35,260 bases of DNA from an uncultured Synergistales bacterium (lineage in GTDB: Bacteria; Synergistota; Synergistia; Synergistales; Aminobacteriaceae), in contig CAJOES010000008.1 in NCBI GenBank assembly GCA_905233455.1, forward strand, positions 1 to 35,260. The letters are read 5' to 3'. This document shows, piece after piece, positions 24,657-33,900 of this stretch. The notes beneath the pieces were generated by a model. The model saw nothing but the letters and a program-made list of their open reading frames with translations. It ran no database searches and was not told where the DNA came from. Position 1 is the first letter of the stretch. Every line of letters starts with the position of its first letter. The position numbers were made by a program, and so were the translations under genes.

Positions 24657-25812
24657 AATCCTTCTCGGCATCACAGGAGGGATAGCAGCCTATAAGATTC
24701 CTGCACTGGTCAGGCTCATCATGAAGGCCGGCAGTGAATGCGAGGTCATCATGACGGATTCTTCCGCAAAATTCGCCGCACCGATGGCAATAGAGACTCT
24801 TTCGGGGCGCAAGGTCTGGACTGATTCCGGTTTCGATCACACCATACCGCATATCAGGCTCACGCAATGGGCTGAAGTCATCGTGATTGCTCCGTGCAGT
24901 GCGAACACCCTCGCGAAAATCGCGCATGGCATGGCCGACAACCTTCTGACATCCGCTGTTCTTGCGTCATCATGTCCCGTTCTGGTATTCCCTGCAATGA
25001 ACGAGCGCATGTACTCCAGCCCTGCAACACAATCAAACATAAAGACTCTCAGGGAACGCGGAATAATGGTCATTGAGCCTGAATCCGGAGCTTTGGCCTG
25101 CGGTGATGACGGCAAAGGAAGAATGCCCGAACCTAATGAGATCATGCACGAGATATTCAGGGCTTTGTGCGTTCATGACATGGCGGGGAAAAACGTAACC
25201 GTTACTGCCGGTGCTACGCATGAATACCTTGACCCAGTGCGCTACATATCGAACCCTTCAAGCGGTAAGATGGGCGTTGCTATGGCTCGTTCTGCATGGT
25301 ACAGGGGCGCAAATGTCAGGCTGATTGCTGGCGAGTCCGTCAGTGCTGACATGTACGGCTTTGATGTCGTGCGAATCGTCTCGGCTGATGACATGCTCCG
25401 TGAAGTTATGGCTGATATTGAGCGGGCTGACTACATCGTCAAGGCGGCGGCTGTCGGGGACTACCGGGCGAAAGAGTATCATGAACGCAAGATTAAGCGT
25501 GAAGGCAGGGACGCAATAACACTTGAGCTTGTGCGGAATCCCGATATTGCTGCGGAGGTCGGGAAGCTCAAACGTGAAGGTCAGGTGCTCATAGGATTTG
25601 CGGCAGAGACGGACAATGTTGCGGGCAATGCACGGGAGAAACTTTTGCGCAAGAATCTGGACTATATACTCGCGAATGACGTTACGGCAGAAGGCTCTGG
25701 TTTCGGTGTTGACACAAACACACTGCGGCTGATCTCACGGGACAAGCCGGAGGAGATATTTTCGGGCCTCAAAGAGGATATTGCGTTTCAGGTCTGGGAT
25801 CATGTTATTTGA
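24595..25812 (+). CDS. coaBC: Bifunctional phosphopantothenoylcysteine decarboxylase / phosphopantothenate-cysteine ligase
   Basis: 405 residues if read from the ATG at 24595; an ATG at 24619 gives 397 and neither has a clear ribosome site, so translation is probably coupled to rpoZ, which it overlaps. N-terminal CoaC flavoprotein domain: GITGGIAAYK, active-site His in HIRLTQWAE, PAMNERMY and the flap GALACGDDGKGRMPE with its catalytic Cys. C-terminal CoaB domain: VTAGATHEYLDPVRYISNPSSGKMG, KAAAVGDYR (about 282-290) and a final FAAETDN block. It carries out two consecutive steps of coenzyme A synthesis. The stop overlaps the priA start by 11 bases. Confidence 0.96.
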   Translation: MQYHSPNQMQNQNRPLKQPHRILLGITGGIAAYKIPALVRLIMKAGSECEVIMTDSSAKFAAPMAIETLSGRKVWTDSGFDHTIPHIRLTQWAEVIVIAPCSANTLAKIAHGMADNLLTSAVLASSCPVLVFPAMNERMYSSPATQSNIKTLRERGIMVIEPESGALACGDDGKGRMPEPNEIMHEIFRALCVHDMAGKNVTVTAGATHEYLDPVRYISNPSSGKMGVAMARSAWYRGANVRLIAGESVSADMYGFDVVRIVSADDMLREVMADIERADYIVKAAAVGDYRAKEYHERKIKREGRDAITLELVRNPDIAAEVGKLKREGQVLIGFAAETDNVAGNAREKLLRKNLDYILANDVTAEGSGFGVDTNTLRLISRDKPEEIFSGLKEDIAFQVWDHVI

Positions 25813-27538
25813 TGTTGCAGTGCCGGAAATGCCTCCTGCAGGTGTCTTGGTGTATGAAGCTCCTGAAGGTCTGCCGGCAAGCTCAAGGGTAATAGTTCAG
25901 GTAGGGAAGCATTCACATACGGGCTTTGTGCTTGGCCAGACAGAACAGAATCTTCCGCCTGAAGTGGAGATAAAGCCGGTTGAAGGGATAATAGATGCTC
26001 ATTGCGTGCTTGAGCCGGACATATGGGACATGGCTTTATGGGCAGGTAAAGTTTCTATGTGCGGTGCAAGCGCGTCATTGAGGGCAGTGCTGCCGGAAAT
26101 GTTCATTGAGGGGGAAAGAATCAAAGCACCTCCCATCATTCATGAAGAGAAAACAAAATTTCGTGAAAGGAACTGTTTTAACCCGTTTGATGCCGAGCGG
26201 GTTAATTTTTATCTCTCTGAACTTCAGAAGCCGGAAAGGACGTTAATATTATTCCCGACAAAAGAATCAGCAAAAAATTTCTATGAACAGCTCCCGGAAA
26301 ATCTCAAGCCTGAAGCATTACTGTGGCCGGCAAAAAATATCTTCACCGCATGGAAGCAGGCACACTTCAAGCAGGTACGAATAGTGATCGGATCTGTCGG
26401 GGCAGTCTTTGCACCATTGAGGCCGCAAAGAATCATCATTGAGGAGGAAGCAAGACCGTCATATATCCTGCCGTACAGACTGAACCTTTCAGCCCGGACT
26501 CTTGCAGGACGCAGGGCACTGACACTCGGCGCGGAACTCATAACCGCCGGGAGAATCCCATCACTGAAGACGTATCTGCGCACAAAACCCAAGCCGCCGG
26601 AGATCCCTGACCGCAAAAATATTGTCCTTGCAGATATGTATCACTCACACAGGGAGCAGGAGCACGGCATAGAGGGCACTATCCCGCTGACGTTCTCGCT
26701 GGTGAAGCGCACGTACAGGGAGTTATCGCAGGGTCATAACGTCCTGTGGATTCTCGACAGGCTCGGAGAATCATCGGAAGTCTTCTGCCGTCATTGCGGA
26801 CAGTCCGTGAAGTGTCCCAAGTGCAATAACATCATGAGGAGCATTCATGACGGAAACATGCTCAGGTGTCATGTGTGCGGCACGGTCATTGAACTTCCGG
26901 AGAAGTGCGGGAACTGCGGAGATGATTTTTTTGTGGGCAAACGTCCGGGCATTGAGGCACTCGCAAAGATTGCGGGCAAATATTATCCCAAAGTCAAACT
27001 GTACGTGAAGGGCGCAAAGAAATCACACATGAAGGGGCTCATCATATCCACACAGCGCGGGCTTGAACTCTGCAGCAATGTCAATATCTCTCTTGTTGCG
27101 TGGCTTGATCTGGACTTGGAGCTGTGGAGGCCGGAAGACAGCTCAAGGCTTAATGTCTATTCGATGCTGTATGAATCATATTACCGGGGACGTGAAAGGG
27201 ACTCTGACAGAAAGGTTTTGATTCAGGCACGGAAGGACGGAATAAAATTCGCAGGTTATTTCGCGGAAGGCTGGGAAAAATTTATACGTGAAGAGCTGCA
27301 ATCACGGAAAAATTTTATGCTTCCGCCGTTCGGTTTTGTAGTTGAAAATGTAGTTGAAAAAAGGAGTAAAATTACCCGTATGGAAATTGTGAGGTTTCTT
27401 GAAGATTCCGGACTGTTCGTGATGGATCCGGGCGATGATGATTCGCCTCTGTATATTAGCACAGATTCACTTGAAGCAGTCAGAAAGATTCTTGAACCTC
27501 TCAGCAGATACCTCAAAATCACAGTAAGGAGTGAGTAA
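25802..27538 (+). CDS. priA: PriA-like primosomal protein lacking ATPase motifs
   Basis: 578 residues from the ATG at 25802, clearly shorter than usual PriA (about 700-800). The N-terminal DNA-binding domain is present (about 1-95). The eight zinc-binding Cys are intact: 329, 332, 338, 341, 356, 359, 369 and 372. The helicase core is worn: no Walker A (GxTGSGKTE) is visible before the strand TLILFPTKES (147-156), and the DEEH box is replaced by EEEA (214-217), although IVIGSVGAVFAPL (195-207) still aligns. The C-terminal region (RKVLIQARKDGI, MLPPFGF) is recognisable. It can probably still bind forks and load the primosome but should not hydrolyse ATP. Helicase-dead PriA is known from Deinococcus. 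It overlaps coaBC. Confidence 0.88.
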   Translation: MLFDVAVPEMPPAGVLVYEAPEGLPASSRVIVQVGKHSHTGFVLGQTEQNLPPEVEIKPVEGIIDAHCVLEPDIWDMALWAGKVSMCGASASLRAVLPEMFIEGERIKAPPIIHEEKTKFRERNCFNPFDAERVNFYLSELQKPERTLILFPTKESAKNFYEQLPENLKPEALLWPAKNIFTAWKQAHFKQVRIVIGSVGAVFAPLRPQRIIIEEEARPSYILPYRLNLSARTLAGRRALTLGAELITAGRIPSLKTYLRTKPKPPEIPDRKNIVLADMYHSHREQEHGIEGTIPLTFSLVKRTYRELSQGHNVLWILDRLGESSEVFCRHCGQSVKCPKCNNIMRSIHDGNMLRCHVCGTVIELPEKCGNCGDDFFVGKRPGIEALAKIAGKYYPKVKLYVKGAKKSHMKGLIISTQRGLELCSNVNISLVAWLDLDLELWRPEDSSRLNVYSMLYESYYRGRERDSDRKVLIQARKDGIKFAGYFAEGWEKFIREELQSRKNFMLPPFGFVVENVVEKRSKITRMEIVRFLEDSGLFVMDPGDDDSPLYISTDSLEAVRKILEPLSRYLKITVRSE

Positions 27539-27540
27539 CC

Positions 27541-27999
27541 ATAACTGCAAGGCTTGCCCGCGGTGCACTTATCGCCGCACTTTATGCCGCACTTACAATA
27601 ATATTAGCTCCAATATCATACGGCTCTGTCCAATTCAGGGTGTCGGAAGCATTAACGCTTCTTCCGTTCTTCCTGCCCGAAGCAGTCCCGGGACTTTTAG
27701 CCGGGTGCGTGTTCGCTAATTTCTTCGGTGGCTACGGAATGATTGATATAGTCTTCGGTTCTCTCGCAACACTCATAGCTGCAGTATTGTCCCGGCATTC
27801 ACGGAATATATACACTGCGGCATTATGGCCCGTTATCGCAAATGCAATAATCATAGGCGCGGAACTTCATTACCTGATTGATGCTCCGCTGTTCATGACG
27901 TGTCTTTATGTCGGGCTGGGCGAAGCAGGTGCATGTTATGCTGTTGGAGTGCCGTTAATGAAGATTCTTGTGCGTCAGAATATCATACAGAAGGGCTAA
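27541..27999 (+). CDS. queT: QueT-type queuosine precursor transporter with probable ATA start
   Basis: 152 residues if begun at ATA 27541. The frame is closed by a TGA six bases before it, and the next usual start (GTG 27640, in VSEALTLLPFF) would remove the first membrane helix and the conserved APISYGSVQFR. AAGGAG (27526-27531) lies exactly nine bases before the ATA, so ATA is the best-placed initiator. Family blocks: IAALYAALTIILAPISYG, QFRVSEALTLLPFFLPEAVPGL and FANFFGGYG. It is a small membrane S-component that imports a queuine/preQ1-type base with an ECF module. It lies two bases after priA as the last gene of the operon. Confidence 0.85.
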   Translation: MTARLARGALIAALYAALTIILAPISYGSVQFRVSEALTLLPFFLPEAVPGLLAGCVFANFFGGYGMIDIVFGSLATLIAAVLSRHSRNIYTAALWPVIANAIIIGAELHYLIDAPLFMTCLYVGLGEAGACYAVGVPLMKILVRQNIIQKG

Positions 28000-28095
28000 T
28001 GAGTAATCTTTACGTTTTTGCTGATAAAACATGAATGTTAGAATGCAACACAAAAATTTTCTAGGTTTCATTCAGACTAAGGGAGGAAATTTGAA

Positions 28096-28566
28096 TTGTC
28101 ATTAAGGAAAACAATAACAATCTTTAGCGTATTATCTCTTATGGTACTAATCTTTACTGCTTCTGCGTTCGGTGCAGCGGCCAGAAAGACCCCGGCAACC
28201 TCTGCAGCAGGAACAGACAGCGTAGGAGTGGTGGACCGCGGGGAAATCCTGAACAATCATCCGGGACTTGAGCAGGTACGCCAGCAGCTGAACAACATAG
28301 CCCGTCAGAAGGAGAACGAAGCAAAAGCAGCGGCAGATAGGGAGACGGATACGGCACGCAAGGCACAGGCAGTACAGGCCAAGAGAATGGAGCTTGCACA
28401 GGAAGAACAGAGACTTATGGCACCTATATACAGGGACTGCGAACAGGCAGTGCGTGAGGTTGCAGTGAGGAAGAAACTTACGCTTGTGCTCGATAAGTTC
28501 GTGGTGCTTATAGGCGGCGTAGATATAACACAGGACGTTATACAGCAGTTATCCCGCAAAAAGTAA
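28096..28566 (+). CDS. OmpH/Skp-like periplasmic protein
   Basis: 156 residues starting at TTG 28096, with GGGAGG 10 bases upstream. A signal peptide (about 4-27, cleavage near AFGAA) is followed by VGVVDRGEILNNHPGLEQV (about 43-61), the start pattern of OmpH proteins, a long charged coiled coil (about 62-115) and a closing strand KLTLVLDKFVVLIGGVDIT. Skp-type chaperones hold unfolded outer-membrane proteins in the periplasm, so this supports a diderm cell. It is shorter than, but close to, the family length. It is followed 20 bases later by a binding-protein gene. Confidence 0.8.
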   Translation: MSLRKTITIFSVLSLMVLIFTASAFGAAARKTPATSAAGTDSVGVVDRGEILNNHPGLEQVRQQLNNIARQKENEAKAAADRETDTARKAQAVQAKRMELAQEEQRLMAPIYRDCEQAVREVAVRKKLTLVLDKFVVLIGGVDITQDVIQQLSRKK

Positions 28567-28586
28567 TGAAGTAACACCGTAATGCT

Positions 28587-29780
28587 ATGCGTAAAATCTT
28601 TGCGTTATCCGTAATCTTTTTATGCTTCGCTTCACCGGCATTCTGCACCCGATTAGCTCCGGAAACGTATAACTGGGTGTGGAATGTTTCTGTTGTCCCC
28701 CCTTCAGGAGGCTGGGACACCGAACCGGGCAGATCCATCAATACCGCGCTGACATGGTGCGAGCGTGAAATATCCGAGAGCAGCAACGGCATCGGCGGTC
28801 ATGATGTCGTCTTCCGCAGGGTAAAGGTATCCGGTGATGTAGCCTCGTTCCGTGCAGTGAACCTCAGCACCGACAACCGTACTATTGCCGTGATGAGCTT
28901 TGCGGGAACATCCGAGCTTGATTCTGTTCTTGTGTCCCGTATGGCGGGCAGTAATATTCCACTTATGCTTGCTTGGGGCGAAAGCGTCAGGTTTGCGCAG
29001 GGCGGAAGGATAATGCCGAATGTTTTTGCGCTGGACATGTTCAGGGACTACAGGGCTTCGGCGTTCGCTGAATATGCCTCAAAGATATACGACAGGGGGA
29101 AAAGGATTGCATTAGCGGCGAGCCGTTTCACCGTCAATCAGGAGCGCGAGGCGGGAATATGCTACAGCCTTCTTGACAGGGCAGGGTTTATGCCTATGCC
29201 TTACTGGACGGACGCTTCAGTGAAGGATTCTTACGTCATGATGTCTGAAGAGATAGAGAGCTTCGAGGGAGACGAGGCCGGAGTCGTAATATCTTTTCTC
29301 GGCGGAATGGGGGCGCGGGAAATATGGCGGAACTTCATGCGCCTGAAAACATCGTGGCGTTTATGGAACTGTGCAGAACCGGATAACGCCTATCTGTCAT
29401 GCAGGGGGATGATTTTTGCGGATCAGAATATACAGCTTGATACGCTGGGAGGATTCATCAACACCAAGAGAATGCTTTTGATGACGCGGGGGCTTCAGAT
29501 ACAAGACCCCGTAGCTGCCGGAAGGGTTATAGCCCTGTATCACTGGCTGAAAGGTGCGGTTGAACGTATGCCACAGCCTATAGACACTATGCCGAGAGGT
29601 CTTCTGCTGACTAACCTTGCACGTGCTCAGGCTATACCTTTCGGGAATCAGATGCTGAATATCTCTCCTGAGCTTCACAGGCCGCTGCAGAGAAATGCTT
29701 TTATCGTAGAGATCAAGGACAGGCAGTATATCAACATAGACACTATAAATACGAGGGGAATAGCGAATGTTCCCAGATAA
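28587..29780 (+). CDS. Periplasmic type I binding-protein-like (Peripla_BP_6) protein
   Basis: 397 residues with a signal peptide (about 1-20, MRKIFALSVIFLCFASPAFC). The order of elements fits the branched-chain amino-acid receptor fold: GGWDTEPGRSINTALTWCEREIS (a source of ligand-loop residues), IAVMSFAGTSELDSVLVSRMAGSNIPLM (about 97-124, matching the usual GxxxSxxxxAxxxxxxxxxP region), MFRDYRASAFAEYASKIY and VISFLGGMGAREIWRNFM. The ligand is unknown. No permease or ATPase lies beside it, so it may serve a distant transporter or act as a sensor. No strong Shine-Dalgarno is visible. It is the second gene of the 28096-30908 group. Confidence 0.65.
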   Translation: MRKIFALSVIFLCFASPAFCTRLAPETYNWVWNVSVVPPSGGWDTEPGRSINTALTWCEREISESSNGIGGHDVVFRRVKVSGDVASFRAVNLSTDNRTIAVMSFAGTSELDSVLVSRMAGSNIPLMLAWGESVRFAQGGRIMPNVFALDMFRDYRASAFAEYASKIYDRGKRIALAASRFTVNQEREAGICYSLLDRAGFMPMPYWTDASVKDSYVMMSEEIESFEGDEAGVVISFLGGMGAREIWRNFMRLKTSWRLWNCAEPDNAYLSCRGMIFADQNIQLDTLGGFINTKRMLLMTRGLQIQDPVAAGRVIALYHWLKGAVERMPQPIDTMPRGLLLTNLARAQAIPFGNQMLNISPELHRPLQRNAFIVEIKDRQYINIDTINTRGIANVPR

Positions 29781-29799
29781 TAGAGGAGGAAATGTTGTC

Positions 29800-30654
29800 A
29801 TGAAAAAGGGAAAAATTTTAGCCGTTGCATTAGTTGTAGTGATTCTTTCTTCATTGTCCGCATTTGCTGATGATACAAAAATCGGTGTCCTTGCAAAGGC
29901 AGGAATGACAGAAGAAGAGTTTACCGCTTCAGTTGCAAAAGTCTGGAAATGGTCAGTTATCGACGAACTGCACAAGAACGGTGCGAATATCTATTACTTT
30001 TATGATTCAGTGAACTCAATGCTGTTAGCCTTGATGCGCGGGGATATTCAGGAGATAGAACTGCCCAGAACGATAGCTGAATACGTCATAGCCACCAATC
30101 CCGGCCATAAAATATCGTGCGTTCTCGGAACAACGGAAGCTGATTTTGTGTTCGGCTTTCTCCGTGATGACAAGGGGGCTGAACTGCAGAGGAAGTTCAA
30201 CGGCGCGATCAGGACGCTGAAGAAGGACGGTACGCTTGAGGCACTGCAGAAGGAATATATCACCAACCCCAAATATGACTCGCTGAAACCGGCGGAGTTC
30301 GCGAAATTTGACGGTGCGGAAACGATAAAGGTAGCGATAACCGGCGACGTTCCTCCGATAGACTTCATTGCACCGGACGGACAGGCTGTAGGGTTCAATG
30401 TTGCTCTGCTCTCTGAGATCGGAAAGATTCTCGGCGCAAATATTGAGCTGGTAGAAGTTGACGCTATAGCCCGTACCCCCTCGCTGACTTCCGGAAGAGT
30501 TGATGCAGTGTTCTGGTATCAGGTCGTTGTAGGCGCGGAGATTCAGCACGACATACCCGAAGAAGTTATCGTGTCGGAGTCGTATTACGATTGGGATACT
30601 TTCGTGCACATCAGGAAGGCTGATGCGTCAGATACGGAGGATGAAGAGGAATAA
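29800..30654 (+). CDS. Exported SBP_bac_3-like protein with swapped lobes
   Basis: 284 residues from the ATG at 29800 (AGGAGGA at 29784-29790; the frame also opens at 29767, but that start lacks a site). Signal peptide about 1-24 (AFA). The first half (KIGVLAKAG...YYFYDSVNSMLLALMRGDI...LKKDGTLEALQKEYI) reads like lobe II and the C-terminal helix of a polar amino-acid-binding protein. The second half (IKVAITGDVPPIDFIAPDGQAVGFNVALLSEIGKIL...SGRVDAVFWY...VSESYYDWDTF) reads like lobe I. The fused binding domain at 20845-22407 has the same order. It ends in an acidic tail. It probably binds an amino acid in the periplasm; no transporter partner is adjacent. Confidence 0.82.
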   Translation: MKKGKILAVALVVVILSSLSAFADDTKIGVLAKAGMTEEEFTASVAKVWKWSVIDELHKNGANIYYFYDSVNSMLLALMRGDIQEIELPRTIAEYVIATNPGHKISCVLGTTEADFVFGFLRDDKGAELQRKFNGAIRTLKKDGTLEALQKEYITNPKYDSLKPAEFAKFDGAETIKVAITGDVPPIDFIAPDGQAVGFNVALLSEIGKILGANIELVEVDAIARTPSLTSGRVDAVFWYQVVVGAEIQHDIPEEVIVSESYYDWDTFVHIRKADASDTEDEEE

Positions 30655-30908
30655 TGATCAGGGTTCAGAAATTCGCAATACTTTCTGAGGCTGTATGCTG
30701 GATCATTCTTACGCTGGTAATAGTTGTTATCGGTTTCCCTGTAGGCGTAGTCTTGGTGCTTGCAGGAGGGTTTTTCGGGCTGTTTCACATAAACTTCATA
30801 ACTAATGCGGCAGAATATGTCTTGCAGCACTTGACTTCAAGCATACAGTTCATAACGCGTAAGATACAGGCATTATCACGGAGAGCAGAAGAACTCAAAG
30901 CACAGTAA
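30654..30908 (+). CDS. Small membrane protein of unknown function
   Basis: 84 residues. The start codon shares one base with the stop of the preceding gene (TAATG), and AGAGGA lies a few bases upstream. Residues about 12-48 are strongly hydrophobic, enough for two short membrane spans with a Gly-Phe-Pro turn (IGFPVGVVLVLAGGFFGLF). The rest is an amphipathic helix with a basic end. No family is recognised. Tight coupling to the lobe-swapped binding protein suggests the two work together. Confidence 0.65.
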   Translation: MIRVQKFAILSEAVCWIILTLVIVVIGFPVGVVLVLAGGFFGLFHINFITNAAEYVLQHLTSSIQFITRKIQALSRRAEELKAQ

Positions 30909-30918
30909 GAAATAATTT

Positions 30919-30950
30919 CAGGGGGCAGAAAGTTTACCCCCTGTTTTTTT
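30919..30950 (+). terminator. Rho-independent terminator of the 28096-30908 group
   Basis: CAGGGGG (30919-30925) pairs with CCCCCTG (30937-30943), followed by seven T. It lies between this operon and the convergent RND gene. Confidence 0.9.
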
Positions 30951-30954
30951 GCCT

Positions 30955-33900
30955 TTATTCGTCTTCGTCGTCAGGTTCAGGGCACGGAACGTTATACGCA
31001 ACAGCCGTAAGCACCGGAATCACTAACAGAGTCAGTATCGTGCTCACCGTAAGCCCCGCCATGATCGTAACCGCCATAGGCCCGAACATAACATCCCATA
31101 CAAGCGGAACCATTCCGAGAACCGTTGTTACTGCCGACATAGCTACAGGCCGCAGCCTGCTTACACCGTCCTCAACTATTGCAGTATATTTGTCGCGTCC
31201 GGCATCAAAATCCGCGCTGACCTGATCGAGCAGCACAATAGAATTTTTCGCCAGCATTCCGACGAGTGAGAGAATGCCGACAATAGCAAGAAAGCTCAAA
31301 TCCATATCAGCAATCCATAAGCCTCCTACAACTCCTATCATGATAAGCGGCAGTGAGAGGAATATTATTATTGTCTGCCGGAATCCGTTGAACAGGAAAA
31401 TCATAACCACAAACATAATCAATATTGCCGGAGGGAAAGCTACAGCCATTCCAGCAATGGACTCATCTGAAAGTTCAGACTGTCCGCCCCATTCAAGAGT
31501 GTAGCCTAAAGGAAGCTCCATAGATTCAATCTTAGGCTTTATGCGTGCAAGCATGGCATCAGCATTCATGCCCAGCTTAACCTCGCTCATTGCCGTAATC
31601 ATTCTGCTTCTGTCCCGGTGAATGATTATGTCGTCCTCAAATACTGTCTCTAAGTTCGTGAAGACAGTACCCAGAGGAACGGATTTATTCACTGCCGGAG
31701 ACCATACGGGCAGGGAACTAAGCAGGGTAATATTATTGCGTTCTTCCGGGATTAATGCGGCGTATATAGAGAGAGATTTATCCCCGTCCCTGAATGCCCC
31801 GATAGTCATTCCCGTTGTAGCTGTCTGGAGTGCGGCATTGATCAGCGGCCGGGACAAGCCTAAATTCTGCATCTGATCCTTCAGGATATGAGGCCGTATG
31901 ACTTCTACAGTCTCTCTCCAGTCCATGCGCAGAAACTGGCTCGCGCTGTCCTGTTCCATGATCTCCAGTGCCTGTTTGGCCAGCCCCCGCAGAATCACCG
32001 GGTCTTCGCCGTAGAATCTCACGCCTATTTTCTCGCTCATCCCGCTGCCACGTGCGAACAGCCTGCATATCCCTTCAGCGTGTGGCATACGTTCATTTAT
32101 GTATTCCTGAGTCTTCATGAGAATCGGACGTGTCATAGCTCCGTCTTCCGTCTCTATCATGAGCTGTGAGAACGCCGTATTGTTTTCGGGAGGCGAATAC
32201 GTCAGCATGAAGCGCAATCCTCCCCCGCCAATGAACTGCGTAATATTCTTCACGCCGGGCTGTGATGCTATGTAGTCTGCAAGCTCCTTCGTGTTTCTCT
32301 CCTGTGCTTCTATTGATGTCCCTTCCTGACTCCATAAATCCACGCTGTAATATACGGTTTCGGCATCAGGGAAAAATGATGTTTCTATTGCAGTGAAAAG
32401 ATACATTGAAACAGAGAACATTGCGACTGTTGCAATTATGGTCAGGGTACGATGGCGCAGACACCCTTCAAGTATTGACCTGTACAGCCTGAATAAAAAC
32501 CTGTCGTATGGATCTCCTTCCTGCTTTGAGGCCTTCAGCATGAATTTTCCCAGAACCGGTGCGGCAATCAGTGCGGCAAACCAGCTCAGGAGCATAGATA
32601 TTCCTACCACCTGAAGCAGACTGCGCAGGAATTCCCCTGCCTGTGCCTTTGAGAGTCCTACGGGAGCAAACGCCAGAACTGCAATGAACGTTCCGCCCAG
32701 CATTGCCCACTTTGAGCCTTCAACCGATTCTGATGCCGCGTCTTCTATGCTCTTCCCGCGCTCAACACCTACAAGCATACCTTCAGCTACTACGATGCCG
32801 TTATCGACCAGAGACCCCAGCGCGATAATCAGTGCTGCAAGAGATACTATCTGAAGCGTTATTCCGGCATAATTCATGATGGTGAAAGTTCCTGCTACGG
32901 TGATGAGAAGCACAAGCCCTATGATCAGCCCTGAACGCAAGCCCATGAACACGAGCAGAACTCCGACGACTATAGCGAGGCTTTCGGCTAAATTGATGAG
33001 GAAATCATTTGTTGACTTCACGACCTGCTCAGACTGCATATATATTTCTTCAAGCTCAATCCCTACAGGCCGGAAAGTCTCAAGCTCCTTCAGCCTTGCC
33101 GACACTGCCCGGCCCATATCTACGACGTTGCCGCCCTCAACCGTAGAGATTCCTATAGCCAGCGCGGGACGGTCATTGAACTTCAGCTTAAAGCTCTGGG
33201 GTTCGACGTAATCACGCCGTACAGTTGCAACCTCACGAAGGCGTGTCAGGTTGCCTCCTGCACTCCCTATCACGAGATCCTCTATATCCTCAACGGAGAG
33301 TATTGCGCTTGTAGGTGAAATGCGTATATACCTGTCGCCGAGCGTGATATTTCCGGTCTGCGATAACGTGTTCTGCTGTGTCAGGGCAGCAAATACAGTC
33401 AGGGGAGAAATTCCGAGTGATGACATTCTTGACGCGGAGAATTCAACGTAGATCCCTTCAGTCTGTTCGCCGAGAATCTTCACGCTTGCAACTCCCGGCA
33501 CAAGCACTAAATTCTTCTTGAGGAAATCGGCATAATCATAAAGTTCTTTCATGGTGTAGCCGTCCCCGATCAGCGCGTAATACTGCCCGTAAACCTCGCC
33601 GAAGTCGTTGTTGATGATTGTTGTTGTCCCTGAAGGCATGTAGACCTGCGCATCATTGACCTTCTGCCGGAGCTTGTCCCATATCTGCGGGAGCTGTGAG
33701 CTGTCGTATTCGTCCTTAATGTCGACGTATATTATCGCCATTCCGGGCGTAGATCTGGAACGTATATGCTTGATTTCGCCCATTGCCTGTACAGCATCTT
33801 CAATCCTTGCTGTAACTTCCTGCTCAACTTCATACGCGCTTGCACCGGGATATACAGCCGATATTACTGCTGTCTTTATGGTGAATGAGGGATCTTCCAG

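Noticed and set aside
30025-30609. 194-residue minus-strand frame
   Set aside because: Shadow of the binding-protein gene on the plus strand, which has a signal peptide, a strong ribosome site and family motifs.
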